From Paraburkholderia aromaticivorans (lineage in GTDB: Bacteria > Pseudomonadota > Gammaproteobacteria > Burkholderiales > Burkholderiaceae): a stretch of DNA of 64,000 nt. The stretch covers positions 1 through 64,000 of the forward strand of contig NZ_CP022989.1 in the NCBI RefSeq assembly GCF_002278075.1, given 5' to 3'. A model generated the notes under the pieces. The model was given only the letters and a program-made list of their open reading frames with translations. It searched no databases and had not been told where the DNA came from. A program made the position numbers and the translations under genes. Below, in pieces: positions 37,826 through 46,851 of the stretch (the stretch's first letter is position 1; each line of letters opens with the position of its first letter).

Positions 37826-38870
37826 CCTGATTAGCCATCTACCTCAGCCGCCCGAAGGGCCGGCTCCGGCCATGGCGGTGTCGTAGCGGCAGCGCGCACG
37901 AGGCGTTTGAGAATGCTACGGAGGTCGAAGCGACGGTTGAATCGGTACTGGAGTTCTGACAGGTAACGGTCGGCGTATTTTTGGAAATCGAAAGCATGGT
38001 AAGTCCCGCTGATAGCCGTCTTCAGGTTGCCAAGTACCGTATTCACGGCGCGGAATTGAGGGTGCTGCGCGGCTTCCCTTCCCGTGCCGCTGTTCATCAC
38101 GATAGCGGTATGCGCGGCGCCACTGGCGGTCACGCCCCGGAAACATCCCAGTCCGTCGGACAGGACCTGAGCGGAAGACGACAGCGCCTGCCTGGCCCAG
38201 GTTTCAATGGCGTCCCTTGTGAAGGGAATCCGGACGAAGCAGGCGAGGACAGGTTTGCCATCGTCGGTGGTCTGCACCGCCACGACGAAGGGGACCTTGT
38301 TTGGGGAACCGCGACCGCGCTTGCCCGGACGTTCGCCGCCCAGGTAGGCGTCATCGATTTCAACGCGACCGTCGAGGACACGGGAGGCTTCTCGCGATGC
38401 CATGACCTGCATCAGCTTGTGCTTCATCATCCAGGCCGTTGTGTAGCGCACTCCAAGATGGCGCTTGAGTTCCAGGGCCGAGACGTTGTTCTTGGCCTGG
38501 GTCAACAGATGCATGGCCAGGAACCAGCGGGTGAGCGGCAGTTTCGTCGCCTCAAAGACGGTGCCGGAGGTGACTGTCGTCTGATGTCGGCAAGCTTGGC
38601 ATTGCCAGTGCTGCCGGCCGTTGCGCACGAAGGTGCTATGCGCGCTCTTCGCGCAGTTCGGACAGACAAAGCCGTTCGGCCAGCGCGAGACCACCAGCGC
38701 CGCATGACACTGTTCGACCGTACCGTACAGATTCATGAACTCGGCCATCGAAAGGCCCTTTTGAAACTGGACTTGATTGATTGCCATAACGCGCTCCTCG
38801 CCTGGATGTATTCATTTCACCCTGTACAGGATAATCCGATGAACTTGGCTGAGGTAGATGGCTAATCAGG
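37826..38870 (-). mobile_element. IS1595-family insertion sequence, 1045 bp, with 8-bp target duplication
   Basis: Both ends read CCTGATTAGCCATCTACC as perfect inverted repeats (left 37826 onward, right ending 38870). They are flanked by identical 8-bp copies ATTCGATA at 37818-37825 and 38871-38878. An 8-bp target duplication and this length suit IS1595. The perfect repeats and duplication indicate a recent, probably still mobile insertion. It splits the SIR2 gene. Confidence 0.95.
37831..38787 (-). CDS. IS1595-family transposase
   Basis: A 318-residue transposase. The N-terminal zinc ribbon is CPNCAKSAHSTF...WQCQACRHQT (about 41-70). The ISXO2-like catalytic domain follows: GRVEIDDAYLGGERPGKRG near 145-160 and FRAVNTVLGNLKTAISGTYH further on. 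The ATG at 38787 has GAGGAGCG just upstream. The stop codon lies inside the left inverted repeat. It appears intact and would catalyse DDE-type transposition of the surrounding IS. Confidence 0.95.
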   Translation of the reverse strand: MAINQVQFQKGLSMAEFMNLYGTVEQCHAALVVSRWPNGFVCPNCAKSAHSTFVRNGRQHWQCQACRHQTTVTSGTVFEATKLPLTRWFLAMHLLTQAKNNVSALELKRHLGVRYTTAWMMKHKLMQVMASREASRVLDGRVEIDDAYLGGERPGKRGRGSPNKVPFVVAVQTTDDGKPVLACFVRIPFTRDAIETWARQALSSSAQVLSDGLGCFRGVTASGAAHTAIVMNSGTGREAAQHPQFRAVNTVLGNLKTAISGTYHAFDFQKYADRYLSELQYRFNRRFDLRSILKRLVRAAATTPPWPEPALRAAEVDG

Positions 38871-40776
38871 ATTCGATAAGAAGCGTCCAATCGTTAAAGC
38901 CCCTGTTTTGCCAATGAGGAGAGACCGAGGGCATATGCCACATGCCGAGGTCGCTCCGGTCGTCTGCTTCGCCAAGTTCCCTCATCAGGTCAAGCGTATC
39001 CCGCAAAGCGCCGTGCACGTCATGGAGCATCAAGGGCAAAGCCACCTTCCATTGCGGCGTCTGCCTCAGCTCGGTAAGGCTCGAATGGGCATGGTCCATG
39101 ACGAGAACGACGTCCCAATCCACGAGTTCTTTCAGTGCTTCCCCCTGTCGGGGCTCAAATGAATCCCGCATGTCCCTGAGCGATTTTCGGAGCGTGACCC
39201 GCGGCGTGAGTAAATCACGGAGCCTCAGGCGAAGAGACGTGGTGAGACCGTCTCGATGGAATTGCGCCATCCACTGATACACATCGAAATTCTGTCCACG
39301 TGCTTTAATCCGGCCGGCAAGCAGTAGTCTCCACAAAGTGCGCATTGCCGCCCGAGGTATTCCATTCGGGGACTGAGCTTTAAAGCGATTTATCTCGTCC
39401 ACGTTCTCAGCTTGCTCGAGCTTTGCTATCGCCTCCAATTGCCGCTCCACCATCCATGCGAACGACTCGCCAAGTTGGCCCCCAAGTGAAGCGAGCCAGA
39501 GCACTAAGGCAGGGTCATCAAGGTGACGCGTTAGCCATTGGGCGATGTATGACATCACACCATCCATCTGTCCGGCGGCTCCGTCATGGACGATAGACAT
39601 CAGCGGTGCGAGCGAATAGGGACTGGGGCGTCGTGTGAGGCTAAATTTAAGCTTTGGATTCGGCCTGCGGTCGGGCTCGACCCCAAATCGAGGAAGGTCT
39701 GTATGTCGATATCGGTCCTCGCAAAAGTGCTGAAGCCAGTCCAACGTCGGTGCCGGTGTGTGCTCTGCAAAGCGCTTCGCCGCCGAACCCTGCTGGTCGC
39801 TTATCGCCCACAGCATGCGACCTACGAAGTCGTCTTGCTTCGTACTCGACAAGGGTCCGGCCAATGCGCAATCAACGACTATTCGCTCCTTGCCGCGTAC
39901 TCCGTCGCGATATGTATTGGCCCAACTACGAATTGTCTTGTGGAGGTTCGAGTGACCGACCGACTCCTTGTACAGGATGGGAACGACATTCTTCGCGCGC
40001 CATTCGTTCGATATCTGCTCTTCATTGGTTCTCTTGTAGCTGCCGAACGCGAACATCTCGGGCGACGCCTCTCCGCGCAGCCGGTCGGCCGCCAGCGCAT
40101 CTGTCATGTAGCGAAGAACAGGGTCGTTGAGGCTGTAACCGACAAAGCACACGACGTAATTGCGAAAAAGCTCACCTACGAAACGCGCGGCCCAGCGTTC
40201 TGTCAAGTATGCAAGCCCAAAATCTCCACTAGAGATAACCAGTTGGTCGAGTTCGTGCGCCGTCGGCGCCTCTGTGAGAAGACCATGGATGTAGACGATA
40301 CCGTCCCATCTACTCTTCGGCACCGGCAAGAGCGGTGCCGCAAAATGACCGACGGACAGCTTGTCCCTATCGATGACATGTTGGAACAGCCGGTCAAAGT
40401 TTGTGGTTATCAACCTCGTTGCGCCACCCTTGGTCCTCGCGAGGGTTAACAGGGCTTCGTGGGTAGTCGTCGCATCTTTCGCTGCGAGGTCCGGCAAGAG
40501 AATGTCGACCATTGCGCGACGCACCGTCTCGCGGCTTCCGATTCGCGCCTCCAACAATCCCACGGCGGTGTCATATTGGAATGCCTTCAGAGCAGCCGCT
40601 TGCACGTGGTCAGGCGTCTCGCCGAGTTCCCGATAAAGCTCATCAACAAGCCCCCCAAACCCAGGCAGCCCGGCTGGGTAGGAGACTCCCGCCCCACAGA
40701 AGAACACCACACGACCGTCCTCGTGCGCTTGCAGCAAGGTTTCGGGAATATCCGGCCCATTCTTAACGAACTGCAT
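38871..40776 (-). pseudogene. SIR2-family defence protein, 5' part, interrupted by the IS
   Basis: Encodes the first 635 residues of a 1260-residue protein (3783 bases once the IS and one repeat are removed, an exact multiple of three). The SIR2 NADase motifs are intact: VVFFCGAGVSYPAGLPGFGG (GAG 28-30), ITTNFDRLF (Asn126) and VYIHGLL (His164). Such proteins, like DSR1, deplete NAD+ on phage infection to abort growth. The fragment now ends LLIES* inside the IS end. Whether the orphan SIR2 domain is active is unknown; without its C-terminal sensor it could be inert or toxic. Confidence 0.88.
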
Positions 40777-40955
40777 GGTCTCTCGCCTCTTATGTTTCTA
40801 TGTCGGTCAGGCAGCCTTCGACTACAGCGTAGGATTATGCCGGTTATAGCAAGACTTGAGACTGGTCCGTCGGCCGGATACTTTGCTGACAAGGAAAGCA
40901 GCCCCAACTCCGCTGCCCCATGCCGCTGGCTGCGCCCGTCTCCTTCAAAACCGTC

Positions 40956-41354
40956 TTAACCGCAGGCGTTGCCGTGCTCACCGCGTCCCGGCTTGCGAAC
41001 AGCCATTTCTATCGTGCGCTCCAGCCAATAAATTGCCTCTCGGCGACTCTCGCCACAACCGCCATAAGGCATCGCAAATCTCCGGTCTGTTGCCGCCAAA
41101 TTTGCGAGCCGCCCCCACGCGCCTAGACCCGACGATGCGACGGCGCGCACGACCCTGCGCAACGCGGCGGCGTTGTGGTCGCAAGCCACAAACGCCGCGT
41201 ACACGACCCGGCCACCGCTCAATGGGATGCGCACCGTTACGCGCTTCGCACCACACTGTTCGTGCAATCGGTCGATTTCGACCATGGCATGTAGCCAACA
41301 TGCGCCCAGCGAGTTGAAAATAGCCGAGTCGCTTGCCACGTTCTGCGCTTGCAT
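40956..41354 (-). CDS. Hypothetical protein, 132 aa
   Basis: The start at 41354 is well supported by GAGGAGG seven bases upstream. The product (MQAQNVASDSAIFNSLGACW) is soluble, with Ala-rich helices (NAAALRRVVRAVASSGLG) and a C-terminal helix (EAIYWLERTIEMAV). I recognise no family. It lies upstream of the SIR2 gene on the same strand, 180 bases apart. It could be a small partner of that system; that is only positional inference. Confidence 0.6.
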   Translation of the reverse strand: MQAQNVASDSAIFNSLGACWLHAMVEIDRLHEQCGAKRVTVRIPLSGGRVVYAAFVACDHNAAALRRVVRAVASSGLGAWGRLANLAATDRRFAMPYGGCGESRREAIYWLERTIEMAVRKPGRGEHGNACG

Positions 41355-41612
41355 AAACCACCTCCTCGATGAGAAGCGTATAGCACGTGGTTTTATGTAT
41401 CGGTCGGCACGTTTTTCCTGAGCAGTTCTGCTTTACGAGAAACGCGATGACAGAGTGACAAATGGCTCGCCATGAGCGAGCCATTTGCCTCTACAAGACA
41501 GATGGGGTGCACTGTCAACAATGCCCGGAGCTCCGTATCCTGAGCTTGGGGCGCTTTAAGCCTCTGCCAAGAAGGCGCCAGAGGCCTGTTTCTCGAAAGT
41601 TACGAGACGAGG

Positions 41613-43043
41613 TTATTTACACCGCCATGGGGGCTCGACACCTCCTCGCAGCATCCGCCAAGACTCTTCCACCACGCCGATGTCCTTCAACAGGTCGAAG
41701 GCAGCATCCGCGATGCCACCACACTGGGTGACCAGTGTTTTAACGGCAGTCTCGGAAGGCTCGATTGACATGCTGTACAGCATATCCACGAACAGTTGAG
41801 CGTTGAGCTGAGCGCCCGCATAGCGGACGGTCGCATCACTTGCGCGTAAGAGCGCAACGTCTTCCGACGGCCATCGCTCCCGCCACGTCCACTCTCGCCG
41901 AAGAGCCCCGGCAGTAGGTTTGCTTACTGCTCGGGCCGGTGTCGAGGATTTCGCGGGATGCACAGGCGGTTCCGGCCGCGCCGGCGGCCAGAGGCCCCCG
42001 TAAAGAACTGTAAATGCGTCGCCGGTACGCTCGAGGAATCCGCATTTCGCCAGATACCCGAGGAAAAGCCTCAGCGCCGCCGACACTTGATGCCGGACCA
42101 GTTCCGAGGTGCCGAATCGCCCGCTGACCCAGTCGAAAACTTGCGACAGCGAAAACCGTTTCGTCTCTTCCCGACCGCCGATGGGGTCATAGACGAACCG
42201 GACAAAGGTAGCGCCTTGCCATACATCAATCGGAGCGGGTATGGCCTGCGCTCCTTCCCGGACAGACACCTGAAGATGTCGTGGCCAGCGTGCACCGTCA
42301 GCCAGCCCGAGCACGGTGCGCAATTCAAGACGCTTCATCTCATCGGGAAGAGCCTGATACCGAGCGTAAGCCTCGTCCACCTTGCTCTGCTGCTTCGGCG
42401 GTTCGGGTCGGTGACGCGGGACGCTTGCGGCCTCACTGCTTTTGCGCGCGACCCAAGCCTGGTACTCTGCGAGCAGTTCCGCCTCGATTACAGCGTAGTC
42501 ACTGTTGCTGACCCAACTGCGGTTGGTCACACATTCGACTACGTGCCATGCGAGCTCCTGCAGCGTGAGAGACTCTTCCTCCAATAGTGGGAGCAGGTCT
42601 ATCTCGATACAGGGCACGTGACTCGCACGAAGATACTTCGCTTTCTCCGGTTCAACCGCGTGTCGGACTTTCACTTCGACGATGACCTCGGTCCCGTCGT
42701 CCAGATGTCCCGCGATATCGGCGATGTACGTTCCGATGCGCGATTCCGCACGGGCTTCGTTCAATCGCCAAACTTTCTCCGGCAGGTCAGCTGTCTTCGA
42801 ACGCTCGAAGAGACCGAACCTCGGGTGCAGTCTATTGAAATTGACCACGAGTGGCGGAAGCGCGACAGAGCGATGCGCCAGTATCAGCTGTTTCGCAGCA
42901 AGGTGCAGAGCGGTCTCCGCGCCGCCGACACACTCGGCCCCGGACGCGTGCGAAAAATACCACGCCCGGATTTGCCCCTGCTTCGCTAAAAGGCGACCGC
43001 CGCATCCCGGACAAACGCAACCGCACGCTTGGCCTTGGGGCAC
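41613..43043 (-). CDS. CoiA-like nuclease family protein
   Basis: About 476 residues from the GTG at 43043. The N-terminus has a zinc-ribbon CVCPGCGGRLLA, then the CoiA-like hallmark RAWYFSHASGAEC and ETALHLAAKQLI. A PD-(D/E)XK core follows: YIADIAGHLDDG (Asp109) and VIVEVKV (Glu123, Lys125). The C-terminal 300 residues are unassigned. CoiA-like proteins occur in competence and in defence islands, probably as DNA endonucleases. Codons resembling the family N-terminus (VFALDRQGRLVDI) continue upstream in frame to about 43095 with no ATG, so the start is uncertain or damaged. Confidence 0.75.
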   Translation of the reverse strand: MPQGQACGCVCPGCGGRLLAKQGQIRAWYFSHASGAECVGGAETALHLAAKQLILAHRSVALPPLVVNFNRLHPRFGLFERSKTADLPEKVWRLNEARAESRIGTYIADIAGHLDDGTEVIVEVKVRHAVEPEKAKYLRASHVPCIEIDLLPLLEEESLTLQELAWHVVECVTNRSWVSNSDYAVIEAELLAEYQAWVARKSSEAASVPRHRPEPPKQQSKVDEAYARYQALPDEMKRLELRTVLGLADGARWPRHLQVSVREGAQAIPAPIDVWQGATFVRFVYDPIGGREETKRFSLSQVFDWVSGRFGTSELVRHQVSAALRLFLGYLAKCGFLERTGDAFTVLYGGLWPPARPEPPVHPAKSSTPARAVSKPTAGALRREWTWRERWPSEDVALLRASDATVRYAGAQLNAQLFVDMLYSMSIEPSETAVKTLVTQCGGIADAAFDLLKDIGVVEESWRMLRGGVEPPWRCK

Positions 43044-43236
43044 CGAGTGTATATCGACGAGCCGGCCCTGACGGTCGAGCGCAAAAACGATGCGATTATG
43101 CAGAGGTCGGATGCAGGTCTCGTTGACTAATGGCTGCCGATTCTAACTGTTCCGTCGGGTGGCTCGATAGGCGGACCGAACGGTTGCTCCTAGCCGGGTC
43201 CACGAATGCGCGCGCCTGGAAACGGGGGGCGAGACG

Positions 43237-43545
43237 ATGAAGCAAACTTTATTTTCATTCGCATATTTGCAAGCTCACGCTGACGAATTCGTCGAGACCG
43301 CGCACGTCAATGGCGGTGTCATAGTCATCATAGTCAACGGTGACTCAAAGGCGTACTGCAAACGTGCGCTCTTTCGAGTCTCTCCATCGCTCGGTTACGT
43401 TCCTTGGGACGTGCGATTAGAGCGCAGACGGCAATTCTCAAGCGCATGCGGCACGCCGACGTTGGTAATGCCGTGTTACCAATCTCGCACCACCGTTTCA
43501 CATGTGTCCGATATCGCTCCTTACACTCCGAGCCGTAGTCACTGA
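43237..43545 (+). CDS. Possible small protein of unknown function
   Basis: A 102-codon frame starting MKQTLFSFAYLQAHADEF behind GGGGCGAG. The first 45 residues look protein-like (ETAHVNGGVIVIIVNGDSKA, loosely like antitoxin beta-strands) but the rest is not convincing, so the true product may be shorter or the gene decayed. It precedes the small exported proteins on the same strand. Confidence 0.3.
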   Translation: MKQTLFSFAYLQAHADEFVETAHVNGGVIVIIVNGDSKAYCKRALFRVSPSLGYVPWDVRLERRRQFSSACGTPTLVMPCYQSRTTVSHVSDIAPYTPSRSH

Positions 43546-43576
43546 CATTGCACTCAATGTGCGAGGAGTAGCGAAG

Positions 43577-43888
43577 ATGAACAAGAAGATTCTCGGCACA
43601 GCGCTCGGTCTTGCAGTGCTGGCAGCATCAACGGCAGCATCGGCGCACGTCGACGTCGCCATTGGATTGGACATCCCCGGCGCCGTGTATGCGCCAGCAG
43701 AGCCAGTGTACGCACCGCCACCTCCCGTCATGTACGCTCCCGCACCTGTCGCCGTCGCGTACGGCGGTGATGACGACTGGCGAGCCCGCGAATGGCGCGA
43801 ACGTCGCGAGTGGCGTGAACGTGAATGGCGCCGCCAGGAATGGCGCGAGCACGAGTGGCGCGAGCATCGTGATTGGCGTGGGTACTGA
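43577..43888 (+). CDS. Small exported Pro-rich / Trp-Arg-repeat protein
   Basis: A 103-residue protein starting at the ATG at 43577 with GGAG upstream. It has a signal peptide (MNKKILGTALGLAVLAASTA, cleavage near ASAH), a Pro/Ala-rich part (PAEPVYAPPPPVMYAPAPVA) and a highly charged C-terminal repeat of (R/E)-(W)-R-E units (REWRERREWREREWRRQEWR). Small proteins like this are common in Burkholderia and of unknown function, probably periplasmic or envelope-associated. It lies 53 bases before the next small exported protein. Confidence 0.75.
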   Translation: MNKKILGTALGLAVLAASTAASAHVDVAIGLDIPGAVYAPAEPVYAPPPPVMYAPAPVAVAYGGDDDWRAREWRERREWREREWRRQEWREHEWREHRDWRGY

Positions 43889-43941
43889 AACGACGCCTGA
43901 AGGCGCCACATCCGAAAAATCCGACCTCAGAGTACTTTTGA

Positions 43942-44178
43942 ATGAAAGCTAGCCCGATACGAATCGCCTTGATTACAACGACGCTGGTCTTCGCAACGGC
44001 AGGCACCGCAAACGCCGCAGGCTGCCTCAAGGGCGCGGTGGTCGGCGGGGTGGCTGGGCATTACGCAGGCCACCACGCTGTCGTTGGTGCAGTCGGTGGC
44101 TGCATGGTCGGCAGGCACCTTGCGAAGCATCACGCTCAACAGCAAGCCGCGCAACGTCAGGCAGGACAGGTGCAATAA
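43942..44178 (+). CDS. Small exported glycine-zipper-like protein
   Basis: A 78-residue protein with a signal peptide (MKASPIRIALITTTLVFATA, cleavage near ANAA) and a Gly-rich hydrophobic stretch with GxxxG spacing (GAVVGGVAGHYAGHHAVVGA). It ends in a Gln-rich tail. Glycine-zipper proteins of this size usually sit in the periplasm or outer membrane; function unknown. It is probably co-transcribed with the preceding exported protein and is convergent with the H-NS gene. Confidence 0.75.
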   Translation: MKASPIRIALITTTLVFATAGTANAAGCLKGAVVGGVAGHYAGHHAVVGAVGGCMVGRHLAKHHAQQQAAQRQAGQVQ

Positions 44179-44196
44179 AACTTCGTCGGCTTGGTG

Positions 44197-44234
44197 TACC
44201 CGGTGGAACCAGAGAATCGCTGGTCCACCGGGTA
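44197..44234. terminator. Probable bidirectional terminator between convergent genes
   Basis: A long inverted repeat, TACCCGGTGGAACCAG (44197-44212) facing CTGGTCCACCGGGTA (44220-44234) with one unpaired base and a short loop, lies between the stop of the small exported protein and the stop of the H-NS gene. T-runs are weak on both sides, so efficiency is uncertain. Confidence 0.7.
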
Positions 44235-44248
44235 TCTGACAACTACGT

Positions 44249-45025
44249 TTAGCTCGTTAACTCGGCGCCGTACTCGACTGTGGCCAATGGAGTGGGCTCG
44301 GCCACGCTCTTGCGCGGCGCTTTTTTCGCCGGCGCCTTCTTAGCCGGAACCTTCGCGCTCACGGCCTTCTTCGCAGCAGTTTTCTTCGCAGTCGGGGCCT
44401 TCTTCGCAACAGCCTTCGTGACCGCCGGTTTCGCATCGGCCGCCGCACTGGCGCCAACAATCAGAAACTTCGCTCGGCCTTTCGCACCGGCTAGCCACGC
44501 CGGAGCCGGACCGCGTCCGCTCCAGGTCGCGCCGGACTTCGGGTCGCGATATTTAGCCGGCTGCGGACCTTTCGGCTGACCCTTGGTAGAAGCCGCACCA
44601 ACTGCCTTCGAGGCCTTCTTGCCCGCAGCCTTCGCCTTGCTCTCAGCACCAATGGTCGTCGCAACGCTCGCTTCAGCGCCGCCTGCAATCAGAAATTTAC
44701 TGCGGTCTTTGGCTTCAGCAATCCAAGCTGGCGCCCGGCCATGTCCAGTCCACGTCGCCCCCGTTTTGGGATGCTGATACTTCGGCGCTGTTTTGGTTTT
44801 GGCGACATTGGCGACTTTCGTCCTGCCAGCGGCGGCGCTGACTTTCTGTCCTTTCGCCGCTCGCTTTGCCGATGCCTTGGCTTCAATATCTTCCGTGGTC
44901 AAACCGTGTTCGAGCATCAACGCCCGAATTTTGTCGATGGCCGCTTGGGCTTTCTTTGAAATGAGCGCATCAGCTTGGGCCTGCAATTGCTTCATCTTTG
45001 CCTGAATCTTTTCTAGTGTTGCCAT
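44249..45025 (-). CDS. H-NS family protein with two DNA-binding domains and an H1-like tail
   Basis: A 258-residue nucleoid protein. Residues 1-60 form the coiled-coil oligomerisation region (MATLEKIQAKMKQLQAQADA). Two H-NS DNA-binding modules follow: PKYQHPKTGATWTGHGRAPA (81-100, continuing WIAEAKDRSKFL) and AKYRDPKSGATWSGRGPAPA (157-176, continuing WLAGAKGRAKFL). The C-terminus is a Lys/Ala-rich tail (AKKTAAKKAVSAKVPAKKAP). Usual H-NS/BpH3 proteins of Burkholderia have about 100 residues and one module. It probably silences the low-GC island around it, a role typical of horizontally acquired H-NS-like proteins; that is inference. Confidence 0.92.
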   Translation of the reverse strand: MATLEKIQAKMKQLQAQADALISKKAQAAIDKIRALMLEHGLTTEDIEAKASAKRAAKGQKVSAAAGRTKVANVAKTKTAPKYQHPKTGATWTGHGRAPAWIAEAKDRSKFLIAGGAEASVATTIGAESKAKAAGKKASKAVGAASTKGQPKGPQPAKYRDPKSGATWSGRGPAPAWLAGAKGRAKFLIVGASAAADAKPAVTKAVAKKAPTAKKTAAKKAVSAKVPAKKAPAKKAPRKSVAEPTPLATVEYGAELTS

Positions 45026-45220
45026 ATGGACTCCCTGTATGAACGTTGAGCGTCTGCACTATGCCATAGGCATCACAGCAAATACATCACCCTATAGGAC
45101 CTGATTCCTCGAGGACTTGTCAGGGAACGCAACGGTCCAAGCGGTTTGTGAAGCGCATCAGCGTTTTGCCTATGCATAGTTGGAGTGCTGTCAGCTTTGG
45201 CCGCGTTGCACATTCGCGCG

Positions 45221-46129
45221 CTAGAAGATACCTTCCTGGCGCCAACGCCAGAAGTGGCTTCCAGGATGGAGTTTGTAGGAGCGCTTCAACTCAATACCGA
45301 GCTCCAACGCGGCTTCCGCGATGGCTGCCCCTTGCGATTTCCCCGGTTTTCCGGCATTCCAGATGGCAACAGCACGATGTTTGAAGTTGTCTCCAAGGAC
45401 ACCTTCGAAGCGCTCATCGTCCGCGACATTTTTTACGACCCGTTGGCTTCGGCGACGCGGCTCGCGCACTACTAGCAACTTTGACGCATGCTTGCCGAAC
45501 GCCCAAATGCCAGAGTCGAGTTCCTTCAGCTTTTCAAGTGGTGCACTCCTAACGTCAAGTTTCGCTTCGAGAACAACGCGCGACCACCATATTTGATACT
45601 CCAAATATATTTGCCTCTTCGGGACCGACTCAATCTGACCGGCTTTCTCCGGTTCGACAAGCAACCTGTAAGCAAGGAGCACCCAAACGTCGCAGATAGG
45701 GAACGCGCGTGGCCGAATACAATGAAGAACGAACACCGACATCACGACGGAAGCGGGGCGCCAAAGCTCGAACGTCGCTAACTCGTCAAGTAAGCCTATG
45801 TCGAACGCTGAAACTGTGCGCGTTTTCTTCACCCATTCGAAGAATGGTCGGGATGAAAGAACCTCTTTCTTTTTAGGGTTTAGGACTTTGGGACGTGGCC
45901 GGCTCACGGCGTACCGGCGACCGGTCCGAGATTCGATGAACGCGCCAGCCGACGTGCTCCTGACCTTCCCATCTTTCCAAGCAATGAGCTGCGCAAGGAC
46001 TTCACCGAGCCTGTCCGGCGTACTTGCACGAGCCACCTCATCCAACAAGTAGAGATAGACTTCAGTTGGGTATTTTCTGTCGTCGAAGCTCGCCGCGTGA
46101 GCTTTAAGGGTGTCGATAAGGATGGTCAT
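45221..46129 (-). CDS. Hypothetical protein, 302 aa
   Basis: The ATG at 46129 (MTILIDTLKAHAASFDDRKY) is preferred to an upstream codon because the first 38 residues of the longer frame look random. The product is soluble and helical, with a middle part FELWRPASVVMSVFVLHCIR followed by FPICDVWVLLAYRLL that vaguely recalls helix-hairpin-helix glycosylase-like proteins. The C-terminus is basic (SYKLHPGSHFWRWRQEG). I do not recognise the family. It stands alone on the minus strand. Confidence 0.6.
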   Translation of the reverse strand: MTILIDTLKAHAASFDDRKYPTEVYLYLLDEVARASTPDRLGEVLAQLIAWKDGKVRSTSAGAFIESRTGRRYAVSRPRPKVLNPKKKEVLSSRPFFEWVKKTRTVSAFDIGLLDELATFELWRPASVVMSVFVLHCIRPRAFPICDVWVLLAYRLLVEPEKAGQIESVPKRQIYLEYQIWWSRVVLEAKLDVRSAPLEKLKELDSGIWAFGKHASKLLVVREPRRRSQRVVKNVADDERFEGVLGDNFKHRAVAIWNAGKPGKSQGAAIAEAALELGIELKRSYKLHPGSHFWRWRQEGIF

Positions 46130-46355
46130 TGCTGTGTTAATTGGCCCTGTGACCGACTCCCTGCCGGATAGGGACTTCGCTAGCGTTAGCGAGTGCTGCT
46201 TGCAGTTGGTTCGCTTCAAAACCCGTTGACTGACCGCTTTCAAAAGCTTTGGCTCGTCCCGCTATCGAATATGCAGCCAACGTCCGCTATCACGACAGGT
46301 AATTTTCTCAAAGCAATCCTGCTGACGAGTACAGCCAAAGAACTGACACCGGCAA

Positions 46356-46628
46356 TTAGTCTCCAAACGGGTTGCCGGTGTCTTTCACCTCAGTACTGAG
46401 GTTATATTCAGCACGCACGGCCTTCAGGACCTCCTCGATGTCGCGGTCGAAGCCGACGGCGTTTCCGAAGTGGGTCATGTTCCAGTTACAGCCTGTCTTA
46501 TCAGGCTCTTGCAACTGCGGCCTCGGCACACGTATCTTCACGCCATCCTCGACGATTGCCTGCAGTCGATGGATTCGCCGGTCGACCTCCTGCTGAAGTC
46601 GCGAGGCATTGAGCGTCTTGCGTATCAT
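46356..46628 (-). CDS. Hypothetical protein, 90 aa
   Basis: A short gene with an excellent ribosome binding site (AAGGAGG, six bases before the ATG at 46628). It begins MIRKTLNASRLQQEVDRRIH and includes GCNWNMTHFGNAVGFDRDIE and EEVLKAVRAEYNL. It is soluble and slightly acidic, with no known motif that I can see. The strong start signal and protein-like composition make it a probable real gene. Confidence 0.6.
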   Translation of the reverse strand: MIRKTLNASRLQQEVDRRIHRLQAIVEDGVKIRVPRPQLQEPDKTGCNWNMTHFGNAVGFDRDIEEVLKAVRAEYNLSTEVKDTGNPFGD

Positions 46629-46851
46629 CGAAACCTCCTTCCCGTTGCGTACGCCAGTCTAGCGCAACACCGTGTTCCGCGACCTGACTCTGAATTGCAA
46701 TAAATCCGAGTGAGCCGTCGCTTCAGTTCGTTGGGGTGCGACAATAAGTCAGTACGGGACAAACACAAAGACACTGCGGCGAGTGCCGCAGCTACCGATG
46801 TGCGCAGCGTCGCACCGTCCCCGCCACCATCGATGTTCGCGCGACTATTCA

